Origin: Tyzzerella sp963558545 | Lineage (GTDB): Bacteria > Bacillota > Clostridia > Lachnospirales > CAG-274 | Length of the DNA: 22,089 nt | Assembly (NCBI RefSeq): GCF_963558545.1 | Contig: NZ_CAUWHO010000036.1 | Span: 1-22,089 of the forward strand | Direction: 5' to 3' | Part shown: positions 6,964 through 16,077 of the stretch, one piece after another | Numbering within the stretch: position 1 is the first letter of the stretch | Layout of the letters: each line of letters opens with the position of its first letter | Made by a program: the position numbers and the translations under genes | The notes under the pieces: model-generated | What the model saw: only the letters and a program-made list of their open reading frames with translations | The model's database searches: none | Told to the model about the DNA's origin: nothing

Positions 6964-7863
6964 ATGATACAAGCTTTAAATGTAACAAAGAAATTTGAAA
7001 ATATGTTAGCCGTAGATAATGTTTCTGCAACTATAAAAAATGGAAATGTTTTTGGGCTTATAGGGACTAATGGTGCAGGTAAATCTACATTTTTAAGAAT
7101 GATATCGGGAATATTAAAGCCAGATAGTGGGTCTATAAAAATAAATGATAAAGATGTTTTTGATAATCCTGAAGTAAAAAGTAAGTTTTTTTATATATCA
7201 GATGAGCAATTTTTCTTTAGTAACTCTACACCACAAGATATGAAAAACTATTATAAAACTATTTATAAAAATTTTGATGTAGATAGATATAAAAAGCTTA
7301 TGGGTTCTTTTAATTTAGATGAAAAGAGAAAAATAAAAACATTTTCAAAAGGTATGAAAAAGCAAGTTTCTGTTATATGCGGCATATGTGCAAAAACAGA
7401 TTATCTATTTTGTGACGAAACATTTGACGGGCTAGACCCTGTTGTTAGACAGGCTGTAAAAAGTCTTTTTGCACAGGATATAGAAGAAAGAAACCTTACA
7501 CCTGTTATAGCATCTCACAATCTTAGAGAAATTGAGGATATATGTGATAATATAGGGCTTTTACATAGGGGAGGTATGTTATTATCAAAAGATTTAGATG
7601 AGCTAAAGCTAGACATACATAAAGTGCAAATAGTTTTTAAAGAAGGAATACCAAAAGATATATATAATAATTTAGACATAATGAAAACAGAGAGTAGGGG
7701 CTCTTTAAATGTTCTTACTATAAAAGGTAATATGGAGTATATAAATGGATATTTAGCTAGTTTAAACCCTATATTTTTTGAAATGTTACCATTATCATTA
7801 GAAGAAATATTTATAGCAGAAACGGAGGGAATAGGATATGACATCAAATCACTTATCATTTAA
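6964..7863 (+). CDS. ABC transporter ATP-binding protein, YtrB-like
   Basis: 299-aa cytoplasmic ATPase that powers the adjacent permease. Walker A GTNGAGKST (residues 34-42), a signature region KTFSKGMKKQV (variant of LSGGQ, normal in this subfamily), Walker B ending in D151-E152 (LFCDETFDGLD) and switch His185 (ASHN). The C-terminal 80 residues are the variable extension seen in YtrB/EcsA-like ATPases. The start follows GAGGAG, 13 nt after the GntR stop. Its 3' end overlaps the permease gene by 26 nt, implying coupled translation and complex formation. Confidence 0.93.
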   Translation: MIQALNVTKKFENMLAVDNVSATIKNGNVFGLIGTNGAGKSTFLRMISGILKPDSGSIKINDKDVFDNPEVKSKFFYISDEQFFFSNSTPQDMKNYYKTIYKNFDVDRYKKLMGSFNLDEKRKIKTFSKGMKKQVSVICGICAKTDYLFCDETFDGLDPVVRQAVKSLFAQDIEERNLTPVIASHNLREIEDICDNIGLLHRGGMLLSKDLDELKLDIHKVQIVFKEGIPKDIYNNLDIMKTESRGSLNVLTIKGNMEYINGYLASLNPIFFEMLPLSLEEIFIAETEGIGYDIKSLII

Positions 7864-9778
7864 ATTATTTAAAGAAGAATATAAAAAATATATATGGGCG
7901 TTAGCTTTAACTATTGTAGGATTTATATTTTCTAAAATAATTTTACCTTTATTAGATTATTCTAATTATTTAAGAGAGAAAAAATTAGGTACAGTAGAAG
8001 ATTTGTTGTTACACAAACTTAAATCATTAAATACTTATTTGACAATAGACAATGAATTTAATAAAGTTATAGTAATAGGATTATCTGTTATTATGGGTAC
8101 AGTAATATTTTCTTATTTACATAGCAAGAAAAAAGTAGATTTTTATCATTCTTTACCAATATTAAGAAGCAAGTTGTTTTTTCTAAAATATATTTTAGGT
8201 ATATCTATTGTAGTGCCTGTAATAATAATATCACAGGTTATATTATATACTATATTTAAAGTGATTTTAGGTAGTGAGATAGTAGCGTTTAAGGAAGTTT
8301 TAGAAGCTATAATGGTTGACACAATAATTTTTATACTTCTATATTCTATCACAGTATTTGCAAATGTACTAGCTGGTAATACAATAATAGGTTTTATTTT
8401 ATCAACTATTTTGATTAATCTTTTTAGTATTGTTAGTATTGTTATTATAACTTTATCAGGCATATTTTTTAGCCCAATAATAGAACTAAATAATACTAGT
8501 ATGTATCAACTTATTTATAATCCTTTAATTTTTTATATTTCGTTAATGGACACAAACATATATTTAGAGGATAATAAAATAAGTATATTAATTGGATATG
8601 TTGTAGCAACTATAATAATTGGTATTGTAAGTTTAATATTATTTAAAGTTAGAAAAAGTGAAAAATCAGGTGAATGTATATCATTTAAATATGCTAAAAC
8701 TATTTTTAAATATTTAGGTGTTTGTTCAGGTTCATTTTTAGTAGGTTTTATGTTTTGCACAATATCTTATAGTACATTTACTTTATATTTAGGTATTATC
8801 ATAGGTTGTATTATATTACACTGCTTAGTAGAAATTATATACGAGTTTGATTTTAGAGCTATATTTAAAAATTGGTATAGTATAATTGGTTGTATTGCTA
8901 TATGTATTGTAGTTACATCTATATATCAATTTGATATTTTTAAAAGGTTAGAATATGTTCCTAGTATAGAAAAAGTAGAAAATATAAGTATTGATTTTAT
9001 GGGAAATTCAGAAGAAGCAAAAAATATAGATAACAAAGAAATTATACAATCATCAATACAAGTACATAAAAATTATGTAGAAACTGGAATAGATTTAAAT
9101 AGATATGTAACTAATGGTGTTAAATTGACATATAAATTAAAAAATGGAAATATTTTATCAAGATTTATAGGCTTTGACTATGAAGATTTACAAGATGAAA
9201 ATAGCTATTTACAAGAAATACTTAATAGTAAAGAATATATTGAACAAGCATATCCAGCCATTTATAGAACGGATATACATATAGATAAGATGTATCTAAT
9301 AAATAACAAGGGTGATACAATTGATTTACGAAATGATAAAAAATTATTAGATAATATTAGAAAAGATATAGAAGAAAATGGAATTTATAGTCAAAATGAA
9401 GAAGCTTTATTTAAAGTATATTTTGGGATTTATAGAGCTTGGGAATATGATTTTAGATATGGAGAAAATGCAATTTATATAAATAGTAACTACAAAAATA
9501 CATTAAAATATTTAGAATCTTTAAATATATATCCACAAGATATTAAATTGGAAGATGTTAAATACATAAATATTGAAGATATTAAAATAGAAGACAAAGA
9601 AGATATTAAAAATATTTTGGAAGAATATAAAGTAAGTCAGTTATTACAATTTAACCAATATAAAGACCCTACAGTTTATACAGTACTATATTTAGTTGAC
9701 AAAGAAGATAGACGTATATCTATTACAGTTAGTGCAGAACTTTATAAAGGACTAGAACAAAAATATAAAATAGACTAA
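7838..9778 (+). CDS. Large ABC transporter permease with C-terminal soluble domain
   Basis: 646-aa membrane protein. The first 370 residues or so hold about nine hydrophobic segments (near residues 18-38, 77-93, 112-140, 157-178, 180-207, 245-270, 285-310, 315-335 and 348-368). The last 270 residues are hydrophilic and acidic, and probably extracytoplasmic, matching the permease type with a C-terminal DUF6449-like domain found with YtrA-like regulators in Clostridia. ATG 7838 follows GGAGGG within the ATPase gene. Substrate is not evident. The gene set resembles ytrABC, which in Bacillus responds to envelope-active antibiotics, but a specific substrate cannot be read from this sequence. Confidence 0.85.
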   Translation: MTSNHLSFKLFKEEYKKYIWALALTIVGFIFSKIILPLLDYSNYLREKKLGTVEDLLLHKLKSLNTYLTIDNEFNKVIVIGLSVIMGTVIFSYLHSKKKVDFYHSLPILRSKLFFLKYILGISIVVPVIIISQVILYTIFKVILGSEIVAFKEVLEAIMVDTIIFILLYSITVFANVLAGNTIIGFILSTILINLFSIVSIVIITLSGIFFSPIIELNNTSMYQLIYNPLIFYISLMDTNIYLEDNKISILIGYVVATIIIGIVSLILFKVRKSEKSGECISFKYAKTIFKYLGVCSGSFLVGFMFCTISYSTFTLYLGIIIGCIILHCLVEIIYEFDFRAIFKNWYSIIGCIAICIVVTSIYQFDIFKRLEYVPSIEKVENISIDFMGNSEEAKNIDNKEIIQSSIQVHKNYVETGIDLNRYVTNGVKLTYKLKNGNILSRFIGFDYEDLQDENSYLQEILNSKEYIEQAYPAIYRTDIHIDKMYLINNKGDTIDLRNDKKLLDNIRKDIEENGIYSQNEEALFKVYFGIYRAWEYDFRYGENAIYINSNYKNTLKYLESLNIYPQDIKLEDVKYINIEDIKIEDKEDIKNILEEYKVSQLLQFNQYKDPTVYTVLYLVDKEDRRISITVSAELYKGLEQKYKID

Positions 9779-9830
9779 AAAATTTGTTTAGTTTAGATAT
9801 AAATTTAAATTTAAAATACTAATTAAATTA

Positions 9831-9860
9831 AAGGTTAAAGAGATTTCTTTAGCCTTTTTT
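9831..9860 (+). terminator. Rho-independent terminator after the GntR-ABC operon
   Basis: An 11-bp stem (9831-9841 with 9846-9856, one G-U pair) with a 4-nt loop is followed by a T-run ending near 9860. It separates the permease gene from the MarR operon promoter. Confidence 0.85.
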
Positions 9861-9891
9861 ATATAATTAACATATGTGTTATTATTTTATA

Positions 9892-9920
9892 TTGACAATA
9901 TAATAAATATTAAATATAAT
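9892..9920 (+). promoter_or_regulatory. Sigma-A promoter for the MarR-ABC exporter operon
   Basis: TTGACA (9892-9897), 17-nt spacer, TATAAT (9915-9920): full consensus. It lies between the preceding terminator and the MarR gene. Confidence 0.9.
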
Positions 9921-9935
9921 GTTAGTACACTAACA
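9920..9935. promoter_or_regulatory. Palindromic operator, probably for the MarR regulator
   Basis: TGTTAGT-AC-ACTAACA is a 7-bp inverted repeat with a 2-bp centre that starts on the last base of the -10 box. The size and position are typical of MarR-family operators, which are bound by a dimer across the start of transcription. It suggests autorepression of the MarR-exporter operon. Confidence 0.8.
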
Positions 9936-9954
9936 AATAAGTGAGGATATTAAA

Positions 9955-10389
9955 ATGTGTGAAGAAGAAAGTATTATTTTAAAAATAAGAAAGGTGTCTA
10001 ATCTTCTTAAAAGATATGCGGAAGATATTATTAATAGGCATCATCAATATAATTTGACAAGTAGGCATATAGTTATTGCTAAATATTTACTTGAAAATCA
10101 GGACAAAGATATTTTTCAAAAAGATATAGAAGAAAAATTTTGTATAAGACGTTCTACAGTTACCTCTATATTAAATGTTATGGAAAAAAACGGCATTATA
10201 AAACGTGAACGTGTAGGGTGTGATGCAAGGCTTAAAAAGGTTGTATTAACAGAAAAATCTAAGGCTATCCATAACAATATTGTATCTGAGATAATTAAAA
10301 TGGAACAAACGGTTTTAAAAGGTATAGATGATGAAGAACTTAAAAATTTTTATAAGGTATTGGAAAAAATAGAAAATAATATTAAGTAG
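9955..10389 (+). CDS. MarR-family transcriptional regulator
   Basis: 144-aa winged-helix regulator. An N-terminal dimerisation helix (residues 5-35), helix-turn-helix around residues 55-90 (FQKDIEEKFCIRRSTVTSILNVMEKNGII), the wing RERVGCDARLKKVVLT, and a C-terminal dimerisation helix. The wing Asp-x-Arg motif (DAR) is the family hallmark. ATG 9955 has GTGAGG upstream. It leads an operon with two ABC exporter subunits; this trio is common in Clostridia and is usually a drug- or peptide-responsive efflux system. It probably represses the operon at 9920-9935 until a ligand binds. Confidence 0.93.
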   Translation: MCEEESIILKIRKVSNLLKRYAEDIINRHHQYNLTSRHIVIAKYLLENQDKDIFQKDIEEKFCIRRSTVTSILNVMEKNGIIKRERVGCDARLKKVVLTEKSKAIHNNIVSEIIKMEQTVLKGIDDEELKNFYKVLEKIENNIK

Positions 10390-10416
10390 TATTTTATTAA
10401 AATAAGGGGGTAATTT

Positions 10417-12150
10417 ATGATTAAAACATTGTTAAAATCTGTTAGAGAATATAAAAAAGATTCCATATTAGCTCCATTGTTTATGATAGGTGAGGTTGCT
10501 ATGGAAGTTTTAATACCTTTTTATATGGCAAAGCTTATAAACAATGGGATAGAAGCACAAAATATGGAATATATAGTAAAGATAGGAGTATTTCTTGCTA
10601 TATTGTGTATTATATCTTTATCTTGTGGTGTGTTATCAGGTAAATATGCAGCATCGGCAGCATCTGGATTTTCTAAAAATTTAAGAAAAGATATGTACTA
10701 CAATATACAAAAATTTTCATTTAACAATATAGATAAATTTTCTACATCTAGTATAATAACAAGGCTTACAACAGATGTAACTAATATACAAAATGCTTAT
10801 CAAATGATTATAAGAGTTGCTGTAAGGAGTCCTGTTATGTTATTTTCTTCATTTTCTATGGCCTTTTATCTTAATCCAAAGTTATCTATTATATTTTTAG
10901 TAGCCATAATTATTCTTGGAATTAGCTTATATATTATAATAAAAAATGTTTATCCAATTTTTCAAAAAATATTTAAAGTATATGATAAATTAAATAGTGT
11001 TGTACAAGAAAACTTATATGGCATAAGGGTTGTAAAATCTTATGTTAGGGAAGATTTTGAAGAAAGTAAGTTTAAAGAGGTTGCAACAGATTTATTTGAA
11101 AAGTATGTAAAAACAGAAAAAATAGTTGCTTTTACAAATCCATTAATGAACTTAGTTATATATGGTGCGTTGATAGGCTTAGCTTGGTTTAGTGCAAAAT
11201 ATATAATACAAGGAGATATGCAAACAGGAGAATTAACAACACTTATTACTTATTCTACACAAATTTTAATTAGTTTAATGATGTTATCTATGATACTTGT
11301 TATGTTAGTTATGTCTAAAGCATCGGCAGAAAGAATAGTAGAAATATTAAAAGAAGAAACAGATATTAAAAATAATAATATGGCTAAAACAGAAGTAAAA
11401 TCTGGAGATGTAAGCTTTAGAGATGTTAGCTTTAGCTATACTAATGATAAAAACAAATGTTGTCTTATAGATATTAATTTGGATATAAAAGAAGGAGAAA
11501 CAGTTGGTATAATAGGTGCAACAGGTAGCTCAAAAAGTACATTAGTACAGCTTATACCTAGACTATATGATACATTAAGTGGGACTGTATATGTTGGTGG
11601 AGAAGATGTTAAAAATTACGACTTAGAAGCACTTAGAGAAAGTGTTGCTATGGTGTTGCAAAAAAATACACTCTTTTCTGGTACTATAAAAGAAAATTTA
11701 CGTTGGGGTAATGAAAGTGCAACAGATGAAGAAATGGAAAGAGTATGCAAGCTTGCCTGTGCACACGATTTTATACAAGAATTTGAAAATAAATATGACA
11801 CACATATAGAGCAAGGTGGTACTAATGTATCTGGTGGACAAAGACAGAGACTTTGTATTGCACGTGCATTACTTAAAAAGCCTAAAATACTAATTTTAGA
11901 CGATTCTACAAGTGCCGTTGATACAAAAACAGACGCTTTAATAAGAGAAGCATTTAAAAATGAAATACCTAATACTACAAAAATAATTATTGCTCAAAGG
12001 GTATCCTCTATACAACACGCAGATAAAATTATAGTTATGGAAGAAGGTAAAATAGATGCAATAGGGACTCACCAACAATTGCTTAAAGATAACGAGATAT
12101 ATATGGACATTTATAGACTTCAACAGAAAGGAGGTAATGAAAATGCATAA
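10417..12150 (+). CDS. ABC exporter subunit with degenerate ATP site (TM287/LmrC type)
   Basis: 577-aa half-transporter: six-helix exporter membrane domain (residues about 15-320) followed by a nucleotide-binding domain (from about 335). The ATP site is altered at several key positions: Walker A GATGSSKST (from residue 367; Ser in place of the last loop Gly), Walker B LILDD with Asp496 in place of the catalytic Glu, and Gln527 in place of the switch His (AQRVSSIQ). Its own signature VSGGQ is intact. This is the pattern of the non-catalytic subunit of heterodimeric exporters. Its partner is the next gene, which overlaps its end by 8 nt. SD AAGGGGG precedes ATG 10417. Substrate unknown; efflux of drugs, peptides or lipids is likely. 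Confidence 0.95.
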   Translation: MIKTLLKSVREYKKDSILAPLFMIGEVAMEVLIPFYMAKLINNGIEAQNMEYIVKIGVFLAILCIISLSCGVLSGKYAASAASGFSKNLRKDMYYNIQKFSFNNIDKFSTSSIITRLTTDVTNIQNAYQMIIRVAVRSPVMLFSSFSMAFYLNPKLSIIFLVAIIILGISLYIIIKNVYPIFQKIFKVYDKLNSVVQENLYGIRVVKSYVREDFEESKFKEVATDLFEKYVKTEKIVAFTNPLMNLVIYGALIGLAWFSAKYIIQGDMQTGELTTLITYSTQILISLMMLSMILVMLVMSKASAERIVEILKEETDIKNNNMAKTEVKSGDVSFRDVSFSYTNDKNKCCLIDINLDIKEGETVGIIGATGSSKSTLVQLIPRLYDTLSGTVYVGGEDVKNYDLEALRESVAMVLQKNTLFSGTIKENLRWGNESATDEEMERVCKLACAHDFIQEFENKYDTHIEQGGTNVSGGQRQRLCIARALLKKPKILILDDSTSAVDTKTDALIREAFKNEIPNTTKIIIAQRVSSIQHADKIIVMEEGKIDAIGTHQQLLKDNEIYMDIYRLQQKGGNENA

Positions 12151-14032
12151 AGGAAAAACTCCTATAAACGTAGATAGAAAATCTATTGATAAAAATACTA
12201 TAAAAAGATTAATGTCTTATATGAAAGTATATAAACTAAAATTTAGTATAGTTATAATATGTATTATATTAACATCTATTGTTTCTGCTGCTAATGCTAC
12301 GGCTATAAGGATATTAATAGATGATTATATTACACCTTTAATAGGTGTAGAAAATCCATCATATGTTGGTATAGTTAAAGTAATTAGCATACTTATAACC
12401 ATATTTTTAATAGGGGTTATAGCTTCATTTATATACACTAGGATAATGGTTGATATATCCCAAAGTATACTTAATAAAATACGTAATGATATGTTTTCTC
12501 ATATGCAAAAATTACCTATAAGATATTTTGATACAAATTCTCACGGAGATGTTATGAGCCATTATACAAATGATGTAGATTCTTTAAGGCAAGCCTTATC
12601 ACAAAGTATACCACAGTTATTTTCTGCTATTATAACAGTTACTAGTGTTTTTGTAACTATGGTTTCCACAAGTTTATATTTAACATTGTTTGTAATTTTA
12701 TTTTTATGTTTTCAGTTATATTGTGTTAAAGAGGTTGCTGGCAAAAGCTCAAAATATTTTAGAGCACAGCAAAAAGCTTTAGGTGAGCTTAATGGATATA
12801 TAGAAGAAATGATAAATGGGCAAAAGGTTGTAAAGGTATTTTGTTATGAAGAAAAGGCTAAAGAAGAATTTGATAAGAAAAATAATAACCTTAGGGAAAA
12901 TACTTATAAAGCTAATACTTTTGCAAATACAATAATGCCTATGACAAACAATTTAGGTATATTACAATATATATTACTTGCTATTATTGGTGGTGCTTTA
13001 GCTATAAATAATATTGGTGGAGTAACAATAGGAGCTATTATTGCATTTTTAATGCTTAGTAGAAGTTTTAATGCACCTATTGCACAAGTGTCCCAACAAA
13101 TGAACTTTATAGTAATGAGTTTAGCAGGTGCTAAAAGGATATTTGAGCTTTTAGATGAAAAAATAGAAGAAGATACGGGATATGTAACATTAGTAAATGC
13201 TAAATATGAAAATGGTAACCTTGTTGAAGTTAAAGAAAGAACAGGTATTTGGGCGTGGAAGCACCCTCATAAAGACGGTAGCTTAACTTATACACAGCTT
13301 ACAGGAGAAGTAGAATTTAATGATGTAGATTTTGGATATACAGAAGAAAAAATTGTACTTCATAATGTTACATTAGATGCAAAACAAGGACAAAAAATAG
13401 CATTTGTTGGAGCAACAGGTGCTGGTAAAACTACTATTACAAATCTTATAAATAGATTTTATGATATAGCAGATGGTAAAATTAGATATGATGGTATTAA
13501 TATTAATAAAATTAAAAAGCCAGATTTAAGGCGTTCTTTAGGAGTTGTTTTACAAGATACAAATCTTTTTACGGGAACAGTTATAGAAAATATAAGATAT
13601 GGTAACCTTAATGCTACCGATGAGGAATGTATAGAGGCTGCAAAAAAGGCAAATGCACATCATTTCATAGAGCTTTTAAAAGACGGGTACAACACAGTTA
13701 TATCTGGTAGTGGAGAAGGTTTATCTCAAGGGCAAAAACAACTTTTATCTATTGCAAGAGCTATTGTTGCAGACCCTCCAGTTATGATACTAGATGAAGC
13801 TACATCTAGTATAGATACACATACAGAGGCAATAGTACAAAAAGGTATGGATATGCTTATGAATGGTAGGACAGTTTTTGTTATTGCTCATAGATTATCA
13901 ACTATACAAAATTCAGATAAAATTATAGTTTTAGATAAAGGTAGAATAATAGAATCTGGCAATCATAATGAACTAATAGAGCAAAAAGGTAAATATTATC
14001 AGCTATATACTGGTGCAATAGAAATGGATTAA
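12143..14032 (+). CDS. ABC exporter subunit with catalytic ATP site (TM288/LmrD type)
   Basis: 629-aa partner of the preceding subunit: six-helix membrane domain (residues about 35-330) and NBD. Walker A GATGAGKT (423-430), Walker B with Glu552 (MILDEATSSID) and switch His583 (IAHRLSTIQ) are canonical, while the signature is LSQGQ (527-531), the variant expected opposite the degenerate site. An insert of about 45 residues (343-388, containing the conserved-looking WAWKHPHKDG) lies between membrane domain and NBD. The start is set at ATG 12143, 8 nt after GGAGG; ATG 12137 is only 2 nt after it. The overlap ATGCATAA with the upstream stop indicates coupled translation and 1:1 assembly. Confidence 0.95.
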   Translation: MHKGKTPINVDRKSIDKNTIKRLMSYMKVYKLKFSIVIICIILTSIVSAANATAIRILIDDYITPLIGVENPSYVGIVKVISILITIFLIGVIASFIYTRIMVDISQSILNKIRNDMFSHMQKLPIRYFDTNSHGDVMSHYTNDVDSLRQALSQSIPQLFSAIITVTSVFVTMVSTSLYLTLFVILFLCFQLYCVKEVAGKSSKYFRAQQKALGELNGYIEEMINGQKVVKVFCYEEKAKEEFDKKNNNLRENTYKANTFANTIMPMTNNLGILQYILLAIIGGALAINNIGGVTIGAIIAFLMLSRSFNAPIAQVSQQMNFIVMSLAGAKRIFELLDEKIEEDTGYVTLVNAKYENGNLVEVKERTGIWAWKHPHKDGSLTYTQLTGEVEFNDVDFGYTEEKIVLHNVTLDAKQGQKIAFVGATGAGKTTITNLINRFYDIADGKIRYDGININKIKKPDLRRSLGVVLQDTNLFTGTVIENIRYGNLNATDEECIEAAKKANAHHFIELLKDGYNTVISGSGEGLSQGQKQLLSIARAIVADPPVMILDEATSSIDTHTEAIVQKGMDMLMNGRTVFVIAHRLSTIQNSDKIIVLDKGRIIESGNHNELIEQKGKYYQLYTGAIEMD

Positions 14033-14041
14033 TTTTAAAAA

Positions 14042-14080
14042 TATAAAACTCCACCTACATAATATAGGTGGAGTTTTATA
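14042..14080. terminator. Bidirectional terminator between the exporter operon and manA
   Basis: Perfect 16-bp arms (14042-14057 and 14065-14080; core ACTCCACCTA / TAGGTGGAGT) with a 7-nt loop, flanked by A-rich and T-rich bases so that both strands give a hairpin followed by U residues. It serves the two convergent transcripts. Confidence 0.93.
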
Positions 14081-14091
14081 TTTTAAGACAA

Positions 14092-15042
14092 CTATAAAGT
14101 AGATAAAATAACTTTACATTTGCCAGTAATATTATATTCTCCATAACTAGCAGGTATAAAGATAGATTCTCCTTTTTTTACATCTAAAGTTTCTTTACCA
14201 GAAATGGTACAAGAACCATCTAAAATAGTAATACAGTTAAATGTAGTGTTGTCACAGTTTAAAGTAGCATTAGTTTCTATATTTAATAAATCTACATTAA
14301 AATATTCACAGCTAGATAAATTACCTTTTTCGTATCCATCAAATTTATTTAATGTATATTCTTTTTTAGCATTTTTAGCAGCCTCTAGTTTAGTAACGTC
14401 AAGAGCTTTATCTATATGCAGTTCTCTAGTTTTACCATCAGCACCAACACGTCCAAAATCGTATATTCTATAAGTAACATTTGAGCGTTGTTGTATTTCT
14501 GCAATAACAATTCCTTTTCCTATAGCGTGCATTGTACCTGGAGTTATAAAGAAAACATCTCCTGCTTTTACATCTACCTCATTAACTAGCTCTTCTAAGC
14601 TATTGTTTTCTATAGCTTGCTTAAACTGTTCTTTAGTTATATCTTCTTTAAATCCATATATTAATTTAGCATTAGGCTCGGCATCTATAATATACCACAT
14701 TTCTGTCTTTCCAAAGTCATTTTCATTTTTTAATGCGTATTCATTATCTGGGTGTACTTGTATAGATAATGCGTCTTTAGCATCTATAAATTTAATTAAA
14801 ATAGGTATATCTTTATCTAAAGAGCATTTACTACCTAAAACTTCTTTACCATATTTTTCTACATAAGAAAGTAAAGTTTCACCTTTATAACTACCACTAT
14901 CTATAATAGTAAGACCATCTTTATGAGTAGAAAGTTCCCAGCTTTCTGCTACTTTATCTAAAGAGCATTCTTTACCATATACAGTTCTTAGCTTAGTTCC
15001 TCCCCAAAGATAATCTTTAAAACTTGGTTGTAATTTAAACAT
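14092..15042 (-). CDS. manA: Mannose-6-phosphate isomerase, class I (short form)
   Basis: Interconverts mannose 6-phosphate and fructose 6-phosphate in the cytoplasm, for mannose catabolism or to make GDP-mannose precursors. 316 aa, the usual length of the Firmicute short form. The zinc site can be read: Gln95 and His97 (IQVHPDN), Glu114 (GKTEMWY) and His172 (TPGTMHAIGKG). The conserved IAEIQQRSNVTYRIYDFGR follows, with the catalytic-loop Arg. The C-terminal cupin half ends in GESIFIPASYGEYNI. Start ATG follows GAGGTGAT. It stands alone with its own promoter and a terminator, with no adjacent sugar transporter. Confidence 0.95.
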   Translation of the reverse strand: MFKLQPSFKDYLWGGTKLRTVYGKECSLDKVAESWELSTHKDGLTIIDSGSYKGETLLSYVEKYGKEVLGSKCSLDKDIPILIKFIDAKDALSIQVHPDNEYALKNENDFGKTEMWYIIDAEPNAKLIYGFKEDITKEQFKQAIENNSLEELVNEVDVKAGDVFFITPGTMHAIGKGIVIAEIQQRSNVTYRIYDFGRVGADGKTRELHIDKALDVTKLEAAKNAKKEYTLNKFDGYEKGNLSSCEYFNVDLLNIETNATLNCDNTTFNCITILDGSCTISGKETLDVKKGESIFIPASYGEYNITGKCKVILSTL

Positions 15043-15075
15043 TTGTAATCACCTCTATAATTATTTTACATATTT

Positions 15076-15104
15076 ATTATAAATTAATTAAAATAAAGTG
15101 TAAA
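15076..15104 (-). promoter_or_regulatory. Sigma-A promoter for manA
   Basis: On the - strand TTTACA (15099-15104), 17-nt spacer, TATAAT (15076-15081), about 35 nt upstream of the manA start. One mismatch in the -35 box. No cre-like palindrome was recognised nearby. Confidence 0.75.
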
Positions 15105-15178
15105 TAGATAGTTTTAAAAATTATGTTTATACTATAATATAAAAAGTTTTAGTATGTTAAAATAAATAAATAAGTAAA

Positions 15179-15196
15179 AAAGCCCTTAAGGGCTTT
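15179..15196 (-). terminator. Terminator downstream of the LytM/M23 gene
   Basis: AAAGCCC-TTAA-GGGCTTT hairpin. Read on the - strand, the stem runs into TTTTTTA, giving a good rho-independent terminator about 85 nt after the stop of the 15280 gene. The stretch 15197-15279 is AT-rich with no ORF. It separates that gene from manA, which is on the same strand. Confidence 0.82.
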
Positions 15197-15279
15197 AAAA
15201 CAATGTATCTATAAATTTTTTATTTACAATTAAGTTAATCTTATATTTTATAATAAAATATAAAAATTTTGTTATATAG

Positions 15280-16077
15280 TTATTCGTTTTGTTGAGTTAA
15301 AACTTCTGTTGGGTCTTTTGGCGTATCATCTTTTAATACTTTAAAGTCTAAATGAGAGCCAAGAGCAACTCCATATTTTGAAGGGTTAGAAACCTTGCCA
15401 ATAATCTGACCTTCATCTACAATATCACCTACAGAAACAGATACGTTTTCTTCTAGTTGGCTGTATGTAGATACCCAGCCGTTACCGTGATTAATAGAAA
15501 CTGTTTGTCCTAGCTCGTCATCTACAAAAATATTTTCCACAATACCTTCTGCAGTAGCCTTAACATCTGTACCAACAGGAGCAGCTATACATATAGAATC
15601 ACTTACTTTATATTGGTCTAGTGTTTTATCATATACAGATGTTGTCATATCAAATTTTGATACTATGTTTCCAAAAACAGGCCAAGACATTTCTTGCTCA
15701 TCATCAAATAGGCTAAAAACTTTATCATCTTGTTTTGCCGAAGTACTATTATTAGTTGCTTTTGTTGTAGATTCTGTTGCAGGTTCTGTTGAAGTTTCTT
15801 CTTTTTTAGTGGTAGTTTCATTTAAGCTTTGTTTATTTTCATTTTGTTTTATAGATGTAGAACTTTCTGTTAATGTTTCTGTTTCTTTATAGCTTTTAAC
15901 ATCGCTTTTATTAACTGGTTCTAAATAAGGTTCTTCTTCTGATTTTGCTAATTGTTTGTTTTCATTAGTAAAATTATTATAAGAAAAGTAAATACTTGCT
16001 ACAATGGCAATAGCTATAAAAGAGCATAATGCAATAGAAAATCCATTCTTTTTAAAAAAATTATTACTGTTATTCAT
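15280..16077 (-). CDS. Membrane-anchored LytM/M23-fold protein with degenerate active site, SpoIIQ-like
   Basis: 265 aa: short cytoplasmic N-terminus, one membrane helix (about residues 12-33), a Ser/Thr/Glu-rich linker (about 35-125), then an outside LytM (M23) domain (about 130-255, SWPVFGNIVSKF ... DPTEVL). Nearly all catalytic positions are lost: the HxxxD zinc site reads SDSIC (159-163), the catalytic YxHL reads YSQL, and HLH reads HLD (242-244). The fold motifs GTDVKATAEGIV, NHGNGW and VGDIVDEGQIIG are intact, so it is a structural or binding module, not an enzyme. This layout fits SpoIIQ-like engulfment proteins of spore formers, though an unrelated wall-scaffold role is possible. The start follows GGAGGTG; the earlier ATG at 16092 overlaps that SD. 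Confidence 0.85.
   Translation of the reverse strand: MNNSNNFFKKNGFSIALCSFIAIAIVASIYFSYNNFTNENKQLAKSEEEPYLEPVNKSDVKSYKETETLTESSTSIKQNENKQSLNETTTKKEETSTEPATESTTKATNNSTSAKQDDKVFSLFDDEQEMSWPVFGNIVSKFDMTTSVYDKTLDQYKVSDSICIAAPVGTDVKATAEGIVENIFVDDELGQTVSINHGNGWVSTYSQLEENVSVSVGDIVDEGQIIGKVSNPSKYGVALGSHLDFKVLKDDTPKDPTEVLTQQNE

Noticed and set aside
8146..8463. Open frames on the - strand opposite the permease (also 8533-8760)
   Set aside because: Hydrophobic by complement of membrane segments; no SD and no homology recognised.
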